Origin: JAZGGS01 sp963749485
GTDB lineage: Bacteria; Bacteroidota; Ignavibacteria; Ignavibacteriales; Ignavibacteriaceae
NCBI GenBank assembly: GCA_963749485.1
Contig: CAVVMV010000003.1
Location: forward strand, 124,001-188,000
Length of the DNA stretch: 64,000 bases
Direction: 5' to 3'
The position numbers and the translations under genes were made by a program. Position 1 is the first letter of the stretch; every line of letters starts with the position of its first letter. Below are positions 18,355-28,898 of this stretch, one piece after another. Under the pieces are notes generated by a model, which saw nothing but the letters and a program-made list of their open reading frames with translations, was not told the DNA's origin and ran no database searches.

Positions 18355-18828
18355 ATGAAGAAGATAGGTTACTTTTTAGTTGTTGCCCTCCTTGCAATAG
18401 GCATCTATAATTGTAGCGAGGATTCTCCCTGTTGCAACCACTGTGGCAACAGAGCAACAACAGTAGCAACAACAGTACCCGTAAATGCTACAATAACCGG
18501 TGTAGGTTCTTTACCACCTGGAGTTGCCGGAAGTATAGGAAATACACGTGTTGCTCTTTATATAAGTCAGTGATGATTGGGCTGCGATGACAACTTTTAA
18601 CGTTTGTTGCCTGCGATGGCGGTGGCACTTATACATTGAATGATATAGTACCAGGAACTTATTATATGGATGCGTGGAAGGATAATGACAATAACTTTAG
18701 CTGGGGCTCATCAGGAGATTATATTTGGAGGAATGGAAGTGGAGCGTGTCCTAACCATTACCCTTGCTCCGTTACAATTTACTGCAGGGTCAAAATTAAA
18801 GATTTTGCAAGTATTTCTTGTTCCCTAA
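18355..18828 (+). CDS. Small cysteine-rich lipoprotein, several frameshifts
   Basis: A short secreted protein with strong AGAGGAG before ATG 18355. The signal peptide (KKIGYFLVVALLAIGIYNC) ends in a lipobox-like cysteine, followed by a Cys cluster (SPCCNHCGN) and a Thr/Val-rich linker (TTVATTVPVNATITG). The frame then breaks near 18570. Reading across frames continues the same domain: DDWAAMTTFNV, ACDGGGTYTLNDIVPGTYYM, DAWKDNDNNFSWGSSGDY, ending FTAGSKLKILQVFLVP with stop 18826. This resembles the carboxypeptidase-regulatory/PEGA-type beta domain (TLNDIVPGTYYMDAWKD). At least three shifts within 300 bases mean either a decayed gene or poor local sequence. A strong terminator follows. I do not know the function. 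Confidence 0.6.
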
Positions 18829-18853
18829 TTACTCATAATAGATATTTTAGTTG

Positions 18854-18885
18854 ACTAATCCTCTCAGTTCTTTGAGAGGATTAGT
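18854..18885 (+). terminator. Intrinsic terminator, 13-bp stem
   Basis: ACTAATCCTCTCA (18854-18866) pairs perfectly with TGAGAGGATTAGT (18873-18885) across the loop GTTCTT, then TGTTTT. It lies 26 bases after the reconstructed stop of the small lipoprotein gene. It is 78 bases from the end of the convergent gene at 18963 and could also serve that gene. Confidence 0.85.
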
Positions 18886-18962
18886 TGTTTTAAACAATCC
18901 CCACAGTTTTAGTTTTACTTATACACAAAACATTTCACTTTTACAGCAATTTCATTTTGCGA

Positions 18963-19476
18963 TTATTCCACAAACATTGGAGGAATTTCCTTGAAACCTA
19001 GCTGCCTATAGAATGCGAGCCTATTCCAAAATGTATGTTCCTCGAATATTTTCCCGTTCTTTACTCTGTACATGGCAAATCCTGAAATATCAATGCTGTT
19101 TGCCTGTAGTGGGCATTTTACCAAGTGGACCTGTATTTGTTCCCTTTTGTGTCCAGAAAGAATAAATAATATCATCTTTAACAAAAAATGAATCTATTGT
19201 AAGTGCAAAATCCGGAAATGAGCGTGAGTTGGATTTAATATTATACATAAGAACATCAATTCCCCTTGCCCCCATAGGGAAAATGGGAGAATAAATAACA
19301 TAGGAAGAATCTAAGATCTCGTTTGCGATTTCTGAATTTGCATCATTGTACATCACTTCCACTTTATCACAAAGTAATTTGGCTTCTTTCTCGGTTATAA
19401 TATTTTCTTGTGATTGGCAGCTTAGCCCCAAGATAATTACCGTAAAAATGATTACAGCTCTTTTTATATGCTTCAT
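18963..19476 (-). CDS. SnoaL/NTF2-like lipoprotein, one frameshift
   Basis: Start ATG 19476 is set by GGAGGAAT immediately upstream. The signal peptide (KHIKRAVIIFTVIILGLSC) ends in a good lipobox LGLSC. The mature protein is a single SnoaL/ketosteroid-isomerase-like domain: helix KLLCDKVEVMYNDANSEIANEIL, then SSYVIYSPIFP, ALTIDSFFVKDDIIYSFWTQKGT, GFAMYRVKNGKIFEEHTFW and LAFYRQLGF. The frame breaks near 19100, within GGCAAACAGCATTG, where one extra base separates MPTTGK from SIDISGF. The joined length is about 170 residues. Secreted SnoaL-like proteins are mostly uncharacterised; polyketide cyclases of this fold are cytosolic, so no reaction is inferred. It is followed after 137 bases by the convergent small lipoprotein gene. 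Confidence 0.7.
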
Positions 19477-19519
19477 TAATTCCTCCTTTATATATTGGAT
19501 TGAATATTTTATTTTCAAA

Positions 19520-22111
19520 TTATTTTAAAAATACCATCTTTTTAGTCTCAAAAAAATCGCCAGATTTAAGTCTGTAAAAGTATACTCCACTTGTAAGTCC
19601 ATTCGCATTGAATTCAACTTCATACGTTCCCGCTGGTTTCTCTTCATTAACTAACGTTGCCACTTCATTACCTAACACATCATAAACTTTTAAGAGAACG
19701 GATTGCGGGCTGCTTACAGTATACTTTAAACTAGTACTTGGATTAAAAGGATTAGGATAGTTTTGTTCGAGCTGGAAGCTTGAGGTTATAGTTTGATTTT
19801 CATTACCTCCAGCATTGGTAACCAAATCCAGGTCAATCTTATACATTGATCTTCCGTAAGTTCCAGCAACAAGTTCGTGCGTTGTTGGATGGATTTCGAT
19901 ATCCCCTATCGGAAGAATCGGAAGACCTTCTCCTAAAACTTCCCAACTTTGCCCAGCGTTAAAACTTACATACATTCCAACATCATTCCCCAAGTATAAA
20001 GTTGTTGAAGCAATATTATCAACTACAAATGCGTCTATCGGTGCATCGGGAAGATTGTTACTTATATCAGTCCAGCTCGCACCCATATCTGTACTTCTAA
20101 AAATGTGCGGCTGCGGATCTTTCCATTTCAATCCACTAAAGGTTACATAAACAATATTTTCATTTTTTGGATCTGCAACAACACGGGTAACCCAGCGGAT
20201 TGGTAATCCATCAGAAATCTCATTCCAGGTTGTTCCGTTATCCGGCGAAACCCAAACGTGGCTGTCATCTGTTCCCACATAAATTACATTAGAGTTTAAT
20301 GGAGCGACATCGATTGTTGTAATAGTACCAAGCCTTCTTCCAGGAACCCAATCAGTTAAACTTGGACTTATTGAATTCCAGTTACTTGCTCCATCCGTTG
20401 TTCTGTATAAATGGTTGGTTCCATAGTAAAGAGTATTATTATTGTTTGGATCCATAACCACAGGAGTATCCCAGTTCGTTGGTTCGCTTCCGTTTATGCC
20501 GTTTGTTGTGCTAAAGAAATTGCTCCCACCATCAGTCGATTTTCCAAGACCCCCAAACTGAGATTCTGCATAAATAATATTTGAGTTTGTATAATCGACT
20601 ATTACATAAAAACCATCCCCTCCATAAATATGCTGCCAGTTATTAATTCCTCCATCAGGAGTTCTGTTGGTACCGTTATCCTGTGTACCACCGTAAAGTT
20701 TTTCAGGATTGTTTGCATCCAGACCAATTTCATAAAACTGTGTTGCGGGAATTTGTGCATGAGATCCCCAGTTAACTCCACTGGTTGTTGAAATGTTAAT
20801 CCCTCCGTCATTACCGTCAATCAGCAAATCCGGATTTGTTGGATGAAACGCTAATGCATGATGATCAACGTGAGTTGAGTAGCTCACCGACCAGCTTGAA
20901 CCGGAATTTGATGATCTCATAAAAGCAACATCAAGCACATAAACAATATCAGGATTGGCAGGATTAACCCTCACCTGACCGAAATACCAGCTAAATCCAC
21001 CTGTACCATTATTCAGTTCATTATCCTGGTCTTACATTATCGAGCTATTCCCGAAATCAGTTGTCTTGTACAAACCTGAAATAAGTGAACCATCATTATA
21101 AAGAGCGTAAACGATATCCGGATTCGATTCACTTAATGCTAACCCAATCCTGCCAATGGTCTCAGAACTTGGATTAGGCAAGCCTGTGGATGGAGCTAAA
21201 AGCTGCCATGTTGTACCCCCGTCATTCGTTCTGTAAATACCACCTGAAGGACCAAAAAGATGTGAACTGTTTGGTCTTCGAACTCTTTCCCACATTGCAG
21301 CCATCATCCTATCAGGATTATTAGGATCCATCACAATATCAATTGCTCCGGTTGAATCGGAAACAAATAGTGATTGATTCCATGTAGCTCCTGCATCAAT
21401 TGATTTATAAATACCTCTCTCCGGGTTAGGCGCAAAATAGGAACCAACAGCAGCCATATAAACAATGTTTGTATTGGTTGGGTGAATTAAAATTCTGCCA
21501 ATTGAGGTTGTTCCTTCCATTCCTAAAAAGTTCCAAGTTAAGCCGGCGTTTGTAGATTTAAATACTCCGCCGCCGGGAAAGTTATTATGCCCGCCGTTTG
21601 CTTCACCTGTTCCAACATAAACTATGTCCGGATTTATAGGGTCAACAGCAATATCTCCAATTGTAAGTATAGCAAGTGAATCAAATATTGGTAACCAGCT
21701 TCCACCCGTATCGGTAGATTTAAAAACTCCGCCGGTTGAAAATCCTGCATAAATAATGTTCGGGTTAATAGGATTAAATTCTATATCAACTACTCTACCT
21801 CCTACGTTTATTGGCCCTGCAAATTCCCATTGTGCAGCAGTTTTTCCTTTTGCCAATCTTGTATTCCTTGTTTCACGAGCAAGTTGATGCGCTTCTTCTA
21901 ATGCATCGATGTATGCACGAGTGTCTGCATCCATATAAGGAAAGGTTTTCTTAAGATGAGCCCATTCGTATGGATATAAATCGGGACCCGGTTTTTCTAT
22001 TGAATTATTTTCTGCTGAGAAATAATTGGTTGCAATCAAAGTATCTTCTGAGAAAAAAACAAAAGAAGATAAAATGGAAGTGGTAAATAACAGTGTAAGA
22101 ATGGTTTTCAT
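19520..22111 (-). CDS. Secreted sortilin/BNR beta-propeller protein with Por sorting domain, in-frame stop
   Basis: One long secreted protein of about 863 codons interrupted by TAA at 21032-21034; the same frame continues on both sides. The N-terminus has a signal peptide (KTILTLLFTTSILSSFVFF). The body has many BNR/sortilin-type repeats, each of the form NPDIVYVGTGEANGG...GVFKSTNAGLTWN (also GIYRTNDGGTTWQLL, HIFRSTDMGASWTDI). The C-terminus is a type IX sorting domain: NYPNPFNPSTSLKYTV, LLKVYDVLGNEVATLVNEE, LTSGVYFYRLKSGDF, ending KKMVFLK. Such proteins are exported through T9SS and held at the surface; some carry hydrolase activity. The stop falls between YKTTDFGNS and DQDNELNNGTGGFSWYFG, a blade that otherwise reads well. 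It is a recent nonsense mutation or a sequence error. Confidence 0.85.
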
Positions 22112-22314
22112 TTTGTATGTATTTTTTTATTTCTAAATAACATATAAAAGATTATTAAAAATCTGCACTAACACAATGATTTTCGTGGTACCAATATCCC
22201 AATTAATTTCTTTAGAGGGCAATTACGTTATTTGCTCTTAATTTTTATCATTCAATACTTGAATCTTTCAAACATTTTTGTAGATTGGGGATACAACCAC
22301 AAGGAGGAAAGGCT

Positions 22315-22704
22315 ATGAAAGATAATTATTTATGCCCGCATTGCAGGGGTCATCTTAATACCGGTGATTATATAATTTTTTCTTCAAGAACTTCCAAAGG
22401 AGGATTGGGATTAATTCTTCTACATCCTGCACTAGGAGAATATTCCGTTACGGCACATCCACAATTTGAATATGAAATGGGTGAAAAACTTCAGTTTTAC
22501 TGTCCTCTTTGTCATAAAGAATTAGCATCCGATTTACACGAAAATCTTGCTAAAATACTTTTGATTGATGAAAGTGGCAGTGAATTTCATATTCATTTTT
22601 CTAAAGTTGCCGGCGAGAAAAGCACCTTTAAAATTATTGGTGATAATGTAGAAGTTTTTGGAGAACATTCAGATAATTACCTGGATTTACTTGGAATGAG
22701 GTAG
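22315..22704 (+). CDS. Double-CxxC zinc-ribbon-like protein, unknown
   Basis: A 129-residue protein with ATG 22315 set by AAGGAGG ten bases upstream. Two CxxC knuckles are visible, CPHCRGHL at residues 6-13 and CPLCHKEL around residue 63, which together could bind one zinc. Between them is a beta-rich stretch (YIIFSSRTSKGGLGLILLHP, then YEMGEKLQFYCPLC). The C-terminal half (IDESGSEFHIHFSKVAGEKS, TFKIIGDNVEVFGEHSDNY) has no motif I know. There is no signal peptide, so it is cytosolic. It stands alone between the propeller gene and the convergent lipoprotein gene. I do not recognise a named family. Confidence 0.75.
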   Translation: MKDNYLCPHCRGHLNTGDYIIFSSRTSKGGLGLILLHPALGEYSVTAHPQFEYEMGEKLQFYCPLCHKELASDLHENLAKILLIDESGSEFHIHFSKVAGEKSTFKIIGDNVEVFGEHSDNYLDLLGMR

Positions 22705-22758
22705 TTTACTATCTAATCGAAATCAGAATTCGCTTATTCCTGGCGGAAGAAATTCGAA

Positions 22759-23296
22759 TCAGGGAATTTGTTCTGATCCCAGGTTTTCAGTTCTCAAAAT
22801 CTTCCAGGCATCTCCCGATTTTTTCATATGATGAATTCCTTCGGCTCTCATATTAGCAAAGCCGGTACCCTGCAGCGCCCGCGTAGTTTGGATATAATGA
22901 ACTTTAGCTTCATCTCCACTAATTTCAATTACCTCCACTTCTTCAAGAACATATTCCAAATCATAATTGCTAAAAATAAATTCCATTCCCTTCATGGTAG
23001 ATCTTCGCTGCAGACTATCTAGGTAAAGAGTTGCCAGAACGCGTTCTATATCTTCAGCTTTTGTGGCATCAATGTTTTCGTAAATTACTGCAAGTATCTC
23101 TTCAGCAGTTTTTTCATCAATATTATCCTGCTTTTTAATTACAGTTTCTCTTCGCGGTGCTTTATTCTCTAATTCATTGTTTGTTACTGTTGGCGCATCT
23201 GTTTTATGGGTTATATCCCTCTCTTTCTTTTCACAACCTAGTAAGATGAATAAGAGAAATTGAAATTATAATAATTATTTTGTTCAAGTTTTTCAT
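22759..23296 (-). CDS. SnoaL/NTF2-like lipoprotein, frameshift in the signal peptide
   Basis: The reading frame is open from the lipobox region to the stop at 22759, although it contains no internal start before 22995. Translating upstream gives a leader starting MKNLNKIIIIISIS at ATG 23296. One extra base near 23258 then separates it from LFILLGCEKKERDITHK, a clean lipobox. The mature protein (about 160 residues) has a charged linker, then helix TAEEILAVIYENIDATKAED, LATLYLDSLQRRSTMKGMEF, YDLEYVLEEVEVIEISGDEA, VHYIQTTRALQGTGF and HHMKKSGDAWKILRTENL. The last three segments fit an NTF2/SnoaL-like domain. It is a second, distinct lipoprotein of that fold within 4 kb. Function unknown. Confidence 0.65.
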
Positions 23297-23318
23297 AGTT
23301 GCTGTTTCTAGTTAAATC

Positions 23319-24315
23319 CTATTTTACTGATAATATTTTTTCTAATTGTTCCTCGTTTACTTTTAACAAACCGGTTGGTAGCAATCTTGGTGTTAAAGTT
23401 TTCCAGTTTTCATTTTTATTAAAGACTTCCTTGAAAATAGGAAGTGCATTTTCCAGATCACCATTATTAACAAGTGTAACTGCGTGCCAGTATTTCATTT
23501 CTTCATTATCCGGAAACATTTCTTCGGCTGCCATATATTCTTTCATTGCCAATTCCATATCACCATGCTCAACTGCAAGATCACCATTGTTCATATGTTC
23601 ATAAGCACGGTGTACTTTTAACAATCGTTTCAATTCTTCAATCGGTTCAGGATTATCATCAACTCTTATATCTATTAGTCTGATCTTCCCAAAGATTGCC
23701 GGTTGCTTCACCTCGAACAATTAATAAGCAAGCAGATTGTTTTCCTCTTATATCACCTCCTGCATTCTCTCCTGCTTCAAGCGTGACAACCATTCTTTCT
23801 GCAAGCGGTCCGGTTGAATTTTCGAATGCTTCAGACATTGCAGACCATACTTTATCGTTAAGCATAAGGTTTGCCTGAACCGAGTAATTTTCACCAACTA
23901 TATGACCTGCACCATATATACAGTTCTTACCTGTGTAAGCTTTTACATTTCCATTTACATCCAATATCGCTAGCTGCCGTACGTCTCTTCCTTCATCCTC
24001 ATCAATTAATTTATCTAAAACTTGATCTGCGTTCATACCCTGTTTCATCAGCACAATTCCATCAGGACCAAATGCTGGATTAACAAAAGATTGTGTAGCA
24101 ACTACTCCTACACCTGCTTCTCCCCACGCTACAATAGTACCAACAGAAAACCAGTGCGATTGAACTGCAACACCCATTTCTCCGGTAACCGGATCTCTTG
24201 CAACAATAGAATATGTATGCGCAAACGGATTTTCAGAATAGAATAGTTGGGCAAAAGTTATTTCTGAAAGTAATATAACAGCTAATACAAAGAGGGTTAC
24301 AATATTTTGTTTCAT
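23319..24315 (-). CDS. DUF1028 Ntn-hydrolase-like secreted protein, one frameshift
   Basis: A signal peptide (KQNIVTLFVLAVILLSEITFA) precedes a DUF1028 domain. Its hallmarks are AHTYSIVARDPVTGEMGVAV, GVGVVATQSFVNPAFGPDG, YGAGHIVGENYSVQANLML and AGENAGGDIRGKQSACLLI, followed by NLWEDR-LIDIRVDDNPEPI. The family has an Ntn-hydrolase-like fold of unproven activity. The C-terminal ~110 residues form a tetratricopeptide-like domain (LLKVHRAYEHMNNGDLAVEH and on), a common DUF1028 extension. The frame breaks near 23672; dropping one C in GATCAGA joins the parts. I start at ATG 24315 rather than the longer frame because the signal peptide begins there. It is divergent from the xanthine dehydrogenase genes. 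Confidence 0.85.
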
Positions 24316-24441
24316 GTCACTCACTTTTCTTATTAAATGGAATGTTAAGATAACCAACAATTAAATTTTCTCAAATATCAATTGCGCGGTACAACTCTAA
24401 TGCTTGTTATTAGCTGAATATAAAATTATTTTTGAACATAA

Positions 24442-25876
24442 ATGAAAGCTGTAATGGAAAGAAAAATAAATTTTATTTGCAACCGGGAAGAAATATCTAC
24501 TTCTCTCCATCCCGGTATCACACTACTGGACTTTTTACGAGAAAACCTCTTATTAACAGGAACAAAAGAGGGCTGCCGCGAAGGTGATTGCGGTGCATGC
24601 ACAGTACTTGTAGGAAGTTTAACAAATAAAGGAGTTGAATATAGATCGGTTAACTCTTGCCTCTGCCAATTAGTGATGTTAACGGAAAACACGTTGTAAC
24701 TATTGAAGGATTAAATCAAGATATACTTTCCCCGGTTCAATCATCATTTGTTGAGGAAGGTGCAAGCCAGTGCGGATTCTGTACTCCCGGGTTTATTATA
24801 TCGCTAACTGGTTATTTAATATCACAGAAAAAGTATGATGTAAATGATGCTGTTTATTCTATGGATGGAAATATTTGCCGCTGTACAGGTCATAGTTCAA
24901 TTATTCGTGCAGCACAAATTTCGCTTGAAAAAATTCAATCACAAATAGCTTCCTCAAAAAATCATTTAAGAAATTTGATAGCAGCAGATGTTTTACCTGA
25001 TTATTTTAATAAGATTAAACCGAGGTTAGAGAAATTACAAAAGAGTATAAAAGTAAGTAGGAGGATAAACGAAAGACGCTAAACATTTAATTTCCGGTGG
25101 CACTGATCTTTACGTTCAGAAGTGGGAAGAAATATATGAAACAAAAGTTAATTTTCTCTCAGCAGGTAATTGTTCCATCATCAATAAAAGAAAAAGATGG
25201 AAAATGTATTATTGGCGCAGGCGCTTCAGTAAGTGATCTTATCGAATCTCCACTAATTAATAATCACTTCCCTGAGATGAAAAAGCATTTAATACTGTTC
25301 GGTTCACTACCGATAAGAAACAGCGCAACTGTTGGCGGAAATATTGTTAATGCTTCACCAATTGGTGATATGACAAGTATCTTACTTGCGTTGAATGCTG
25401 AACTTCGTATAAAAAACGGAAAAAATTTTCGCCGGGTGGAATTAAAAAAATTTTACAAAGGATATAAGAAATTAGACTAAAGAATTATGAATTTTTATAC
25501 GAAATCAGATTTAAATTACCAAGCAGGAAATTTTATTTTAATTTTGAAAAAGTATCAAAACGAACCCACCTTGATATTGCAAGTGTAAATTCAGCAATCT
25601 ACGTTGAAACCAACTCAAACATTATTGAAAAATTCACTTATCTGCAGGCGGCGTTTCACCAATTCCACTTTACTTAAAAGAGGTTTGTAAATTCCTTAAA
25701 GGTAAAGAGATTGATGCAGTTACAATTTCCGATGCCTGCAAATTGCAGAATCAGAAATTTCTCCCATAAGTGATGTAAGAGGTCATGCGGAATATAAAAC
25801 TCTATTACTGAGACAGCTAATCTTTACTCACTTCATTAAATTATTCCCAAACAGAATTAATATTGGGATGATATGA
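24442..25876 (+). pseudogene. xdhA: Xanthine dehydrogenase small subunit (2Fe-2S + FAD), multiple frameshifts
   Basis: This would be the iron-sulfur/FAD subunit of a molybdenum hydroxylase that oxidises hypoxanthine and xanthine. The first [2Fe-2S] domain carries CREGDCGACTV. The second shows GASQCGFCTPGFI and GNICRCTGH. The FAD domain shows LISGGTDLYVQK and LPIRNSATVGGNIVNASPIGD. The C-terminal flavoprotein part is recognisable in frames at 25640-25780 (GGVSPIPLYLKEVCKFLKG and ISDVRGHAEYKTLLLRQL). At least five frame changes occur between 24657 and 25760. The last codons ATGATATGA overlap the ATG of the large-subunit gene, the expected coupled arrangement. All cofactor cysteines seem present, so the gene was intact recently, or is intact and mis-sequenced. 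Confidence 0.8.
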
Positions 25877-28132
25877 AGAATATTGATATCATAAAACACG
25901 TAAAAGGTGAGTCACAATTTATTGATGACATAATTATTCCTGAAAATATATTATATGCTTCTGTGTTTATTCAAAGATTGCACACGGAAAAATATTAAAA
26001 TTAGATACAAACAATGCAAAACAAGTTCAGGGTGTTAAAGGCTGTACTAACTGCAAAGGATATTCCCGGTATAAATCAGGTTGGCGGAATAATTGAAGAT
26101 GAAGAACTGCTTGTTTCCGGAAAAGTAGAATTTATTGGGGAACCAATAGGAATTGTTGTTGCTGAGAAAAAAAGCATTGCCAAAAAAGCAGTTAATAAAA
26201 TCAAGGTTGATTACGAAAAACTACCTGCTATTATTGATCCTCGTGAAGCATTTAAAAAAGGTCAGTTGATTATGCCTCCACGTACATTTTCACTTGGTGA
26301 TGTAGAAAACCTGGAATAAATGTGATGTTATTGTAGAAGGTAAAGTTGAAAGTGGTGGGCAGGAACATCTTTATCTGGAAACTCAGGGATCGATTGCAAT
26401 TCCTGAAGAAGGCGGAAATTAAAATTATATCTTCAACACAAAGTCCCACTGCAGTTCAAAAGACTGCTGCCAGAGTTCTTGGTGTTGAAATGAATAATAT
26501 TGAAGTCGATGTTTTAAGATTGGGCGGTGCGATTTGGCGGTAAAGAAGATCAGGCAACACACTGGGCTGTAATGTCTGCACTTGGTGCATACAAATTAGA
26601 TAAACCTGTAAAACTTGTACTCAATCGGATGGACGATATAAGAATGACAGGTAAGCGGCATCCATATTCATCAGACTATAAAATTGGTTTAACAATCCGA
26701 GGAAAAATATTAGCATTTGAAGCAACCTATTATCAGAATGCAGGTGCATTTGCTGATCTTTCTCCTGCAATACTTGACAGAACTTTATTTCATGCTACCA
26801 ATAGTTATTATATTCCAAATGTAAGAGCGACCGGGATTAGCTGTAAAACTAACTTGCCTCCAAACACTGCGTTCAGAGGGTTTGGTGGTCCGCAGGGAAA
26901 ATTTGTTATTGAAGCAGCGATATATAAAGCTGCGGAAAAAATGGGAATTGATGCTACTGAAATTCAGCAAAAAAATTTACTTAAAAATGGAGATACATTT
27001 TATTATGGTCAACTGCTAGAAAATAATCATGCAGAAAGATGCTGGATAAAAGCTGACAAAAATATGATTTTAAAAAAATAAAACGAAGTGTAGAAAATTT
27101 TAATAGAAAAAATTATCAGTTGAAAAAAGGCATTGCACTTATGCCGATTTGTTTTGGTATATCCTTCACCAACACACTTCTGAATCAGGCAAGTGCATTA
27201 GTTCATGTTTATACAGATGGCAGCATTGGAGTTAAGTACTGCAGCTGTTGAAATGGGACAAGGTGTAAATGAGAAAATAAAATAGCTGTTGCAAAAACAT
27301 TCTCTGTTTCACACGATAGAATCAGAATTGAAACAACAAACACTACCCGAGTAGCAAATACATCGGCAACTGCAGCAAGCAGCGGTGCTGATCTTAACGG
27401 TAATGCAGCAATCCATGCCTGCAGAAATATTTTTGAAAGGTTATTAAAAGTTGCTGCAGAAGAACTGAAAGTTTCCATCACACAGGAATTAGAATTAAGA
27501 GATGAAATAATTTTACACAAAGGAGTAAAAACACAATTAGTTTGGAATGAATTAATCAAATTGACCTATCAAAAAAGAATAAGTCTTTCTTCCCAGGCAT
27601 ACTATGCAACACCAGAATATCTACTTTGATAAAGAAACAAATACAGGCAGACCATTTGCGTATCATGTTTATGGAACAGGAATTATAACTGTTACACTTC
27701 GATTGCCTGCGTGGAATTTACTACGATTGATTCTGTAAAAGTTGTTCACGATTTTGGACAAATTTAAATCCTGTCATTGATCTCGGACAGGCTGAAGGAG
27801 GAATTGCTCAAGGAATTGGGTGGCTGACGGTTGAAGAGGTGATGCATTCCAGAGAAAGGGAAATTATTGTCAAATTCAGTCTATCGACTTATAAAATTCC
27901 GGATATTTATTTTGCACCAAAAGAATTGAAGTTGACTTTTTAGAAGACTCTGAAAATCAATGCGGACCTATTTAATTCAAAAGCAATTGGTGAACCACCT
28001 CTGATGTACGGAATAGGTGCTTACTTTGCAATATTAAATGCGATGAAAGCATTCAGACCTGGTTATGAATTTAATATTCCCGCGCCAATCACTCCAGAAA
28101 GAGTGTTACTTTCACTTTATCCTGAAAAATAA
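25873..28132 (+). pseudogene. xdhB: Xanthine dehydrogenase molybdopterin subunit, many frameshifts
   Basis: The molybdenum-cofactor subunit begins at ATG 25873, overlapping the previous stop. Recognisable blocks in order are VKGESQFIDDIIIPENILYA, VLTAKDIPGINQVGGI, FIGEPIGIVVAEKK, ESGGQEHLYLETQGSIA, SPTAVQKTAARVLGV, the GGA-FGGKEDQ motif (near 26525), NTAFRGFGGPQGKF, TAAVEMGQGVNEK and LGQAEGGIAQGIGW. The protein ends RVLLSLYPEK at 28132. I count at least ten frame changes in 2.26 kb. Where the ancestral reading is clear, most are single extra bases: T in GAATAAATGT, A in GCGATTTGG, A in GTTAAGTAC. No XdhC-type cofactor-insertion gene is in the window. The permease gene follows after 12 bases. 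Confidence 0.8.
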
Positions 28133-28144
28133 TTTCTTATTTAT

Positions 28145-28898
28145 ATGACAATTTCTGATCCGGTTGCACTTATAATACTTTTTGGTGTTGGCATCATCGC
28201 CGGTTTTATAAATGTAACTGCCGGCGGAGGTTCAACTTTAACTTTGCCGGTGTCTGATATTTCTCGGGTTGGAATCTTCACTCGCAAATGGCACGAACCG
28301 GGTAGCAATTCTTCTTCAAAATATTTCTGCAGTTTATTCATTTAAACTAGAAAAATACCACGAGTTTAAAACCAGCATTAAATTTGCAATGCTTACCTTA
28401 CCTGGTGCCGTGCTGGGTGCGCTTCTGGCAGTTAATCTGGATGATGCAATTTTCCAGAAAATACTTGGAATAATAATGATCGGGATTATCATTTCAATGT
28501 TGTTTCCACAAAAAAATGTTGCAAGTAAAAACGAAACTGGTAAAATCTCTTTACCGGTTTACATATCGATGTTCGGTATTGGGTTTTACGGCGGGTTTAT
28601 ACAAGTAGGTGTTGGGTTTCTTTTAATGGCATCGTTAAGGTATTTGATGAAGTTAAACCTTGTGCTTGTAAATATGCACAAAGTTTTTATCGTGCTTATT
28701 TATACAATTCCCGCATTAATAATTTTTATTGCAACCGATAACATCAACTGGATTTTTGGATTATGCCTTGCTGCAGGAAATGTCCTTGGCGGATGGTGGG
28801 GTGCTAAGTTTTCAGTTAAAAAAGGCGAAGGTTTTATTAAGGTAGTTTTGGCAGTTGCAGTATTTATAATGGCAATAAAACTTATTGGTATATTTTAA
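28145..28898 (+). CDS. TauE/SafE (TSUP) family permease, one frameshift
   Basis: A polytopic membrane protein of about 250 residues from the 4-toluene-sulfonate-uptake permease superfamily. The family N-terminus is VGIIAGFINVTAGGGSTLTLP. After the break, LIFLGLESSLANGTNRVAIL, the second-repeat GIGFYGGFIQVGVGFLLM, and VLGGWWGAKFSVKKGEGFIK are all typical. About seven to eight hydrophobic segments are visible. One extra T in CCGGTGTCTG near 28252 separates LTLPV from LIFLGLE. Members move sulfite, sulfonates or other small anions; the substrate here is unknown. It is 12 bases after the xanthine dehydrogenase gene and could share its transcript. Its stop overlaps the convergent uvrA stop by 4 bases. 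Confidence 0.85.
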
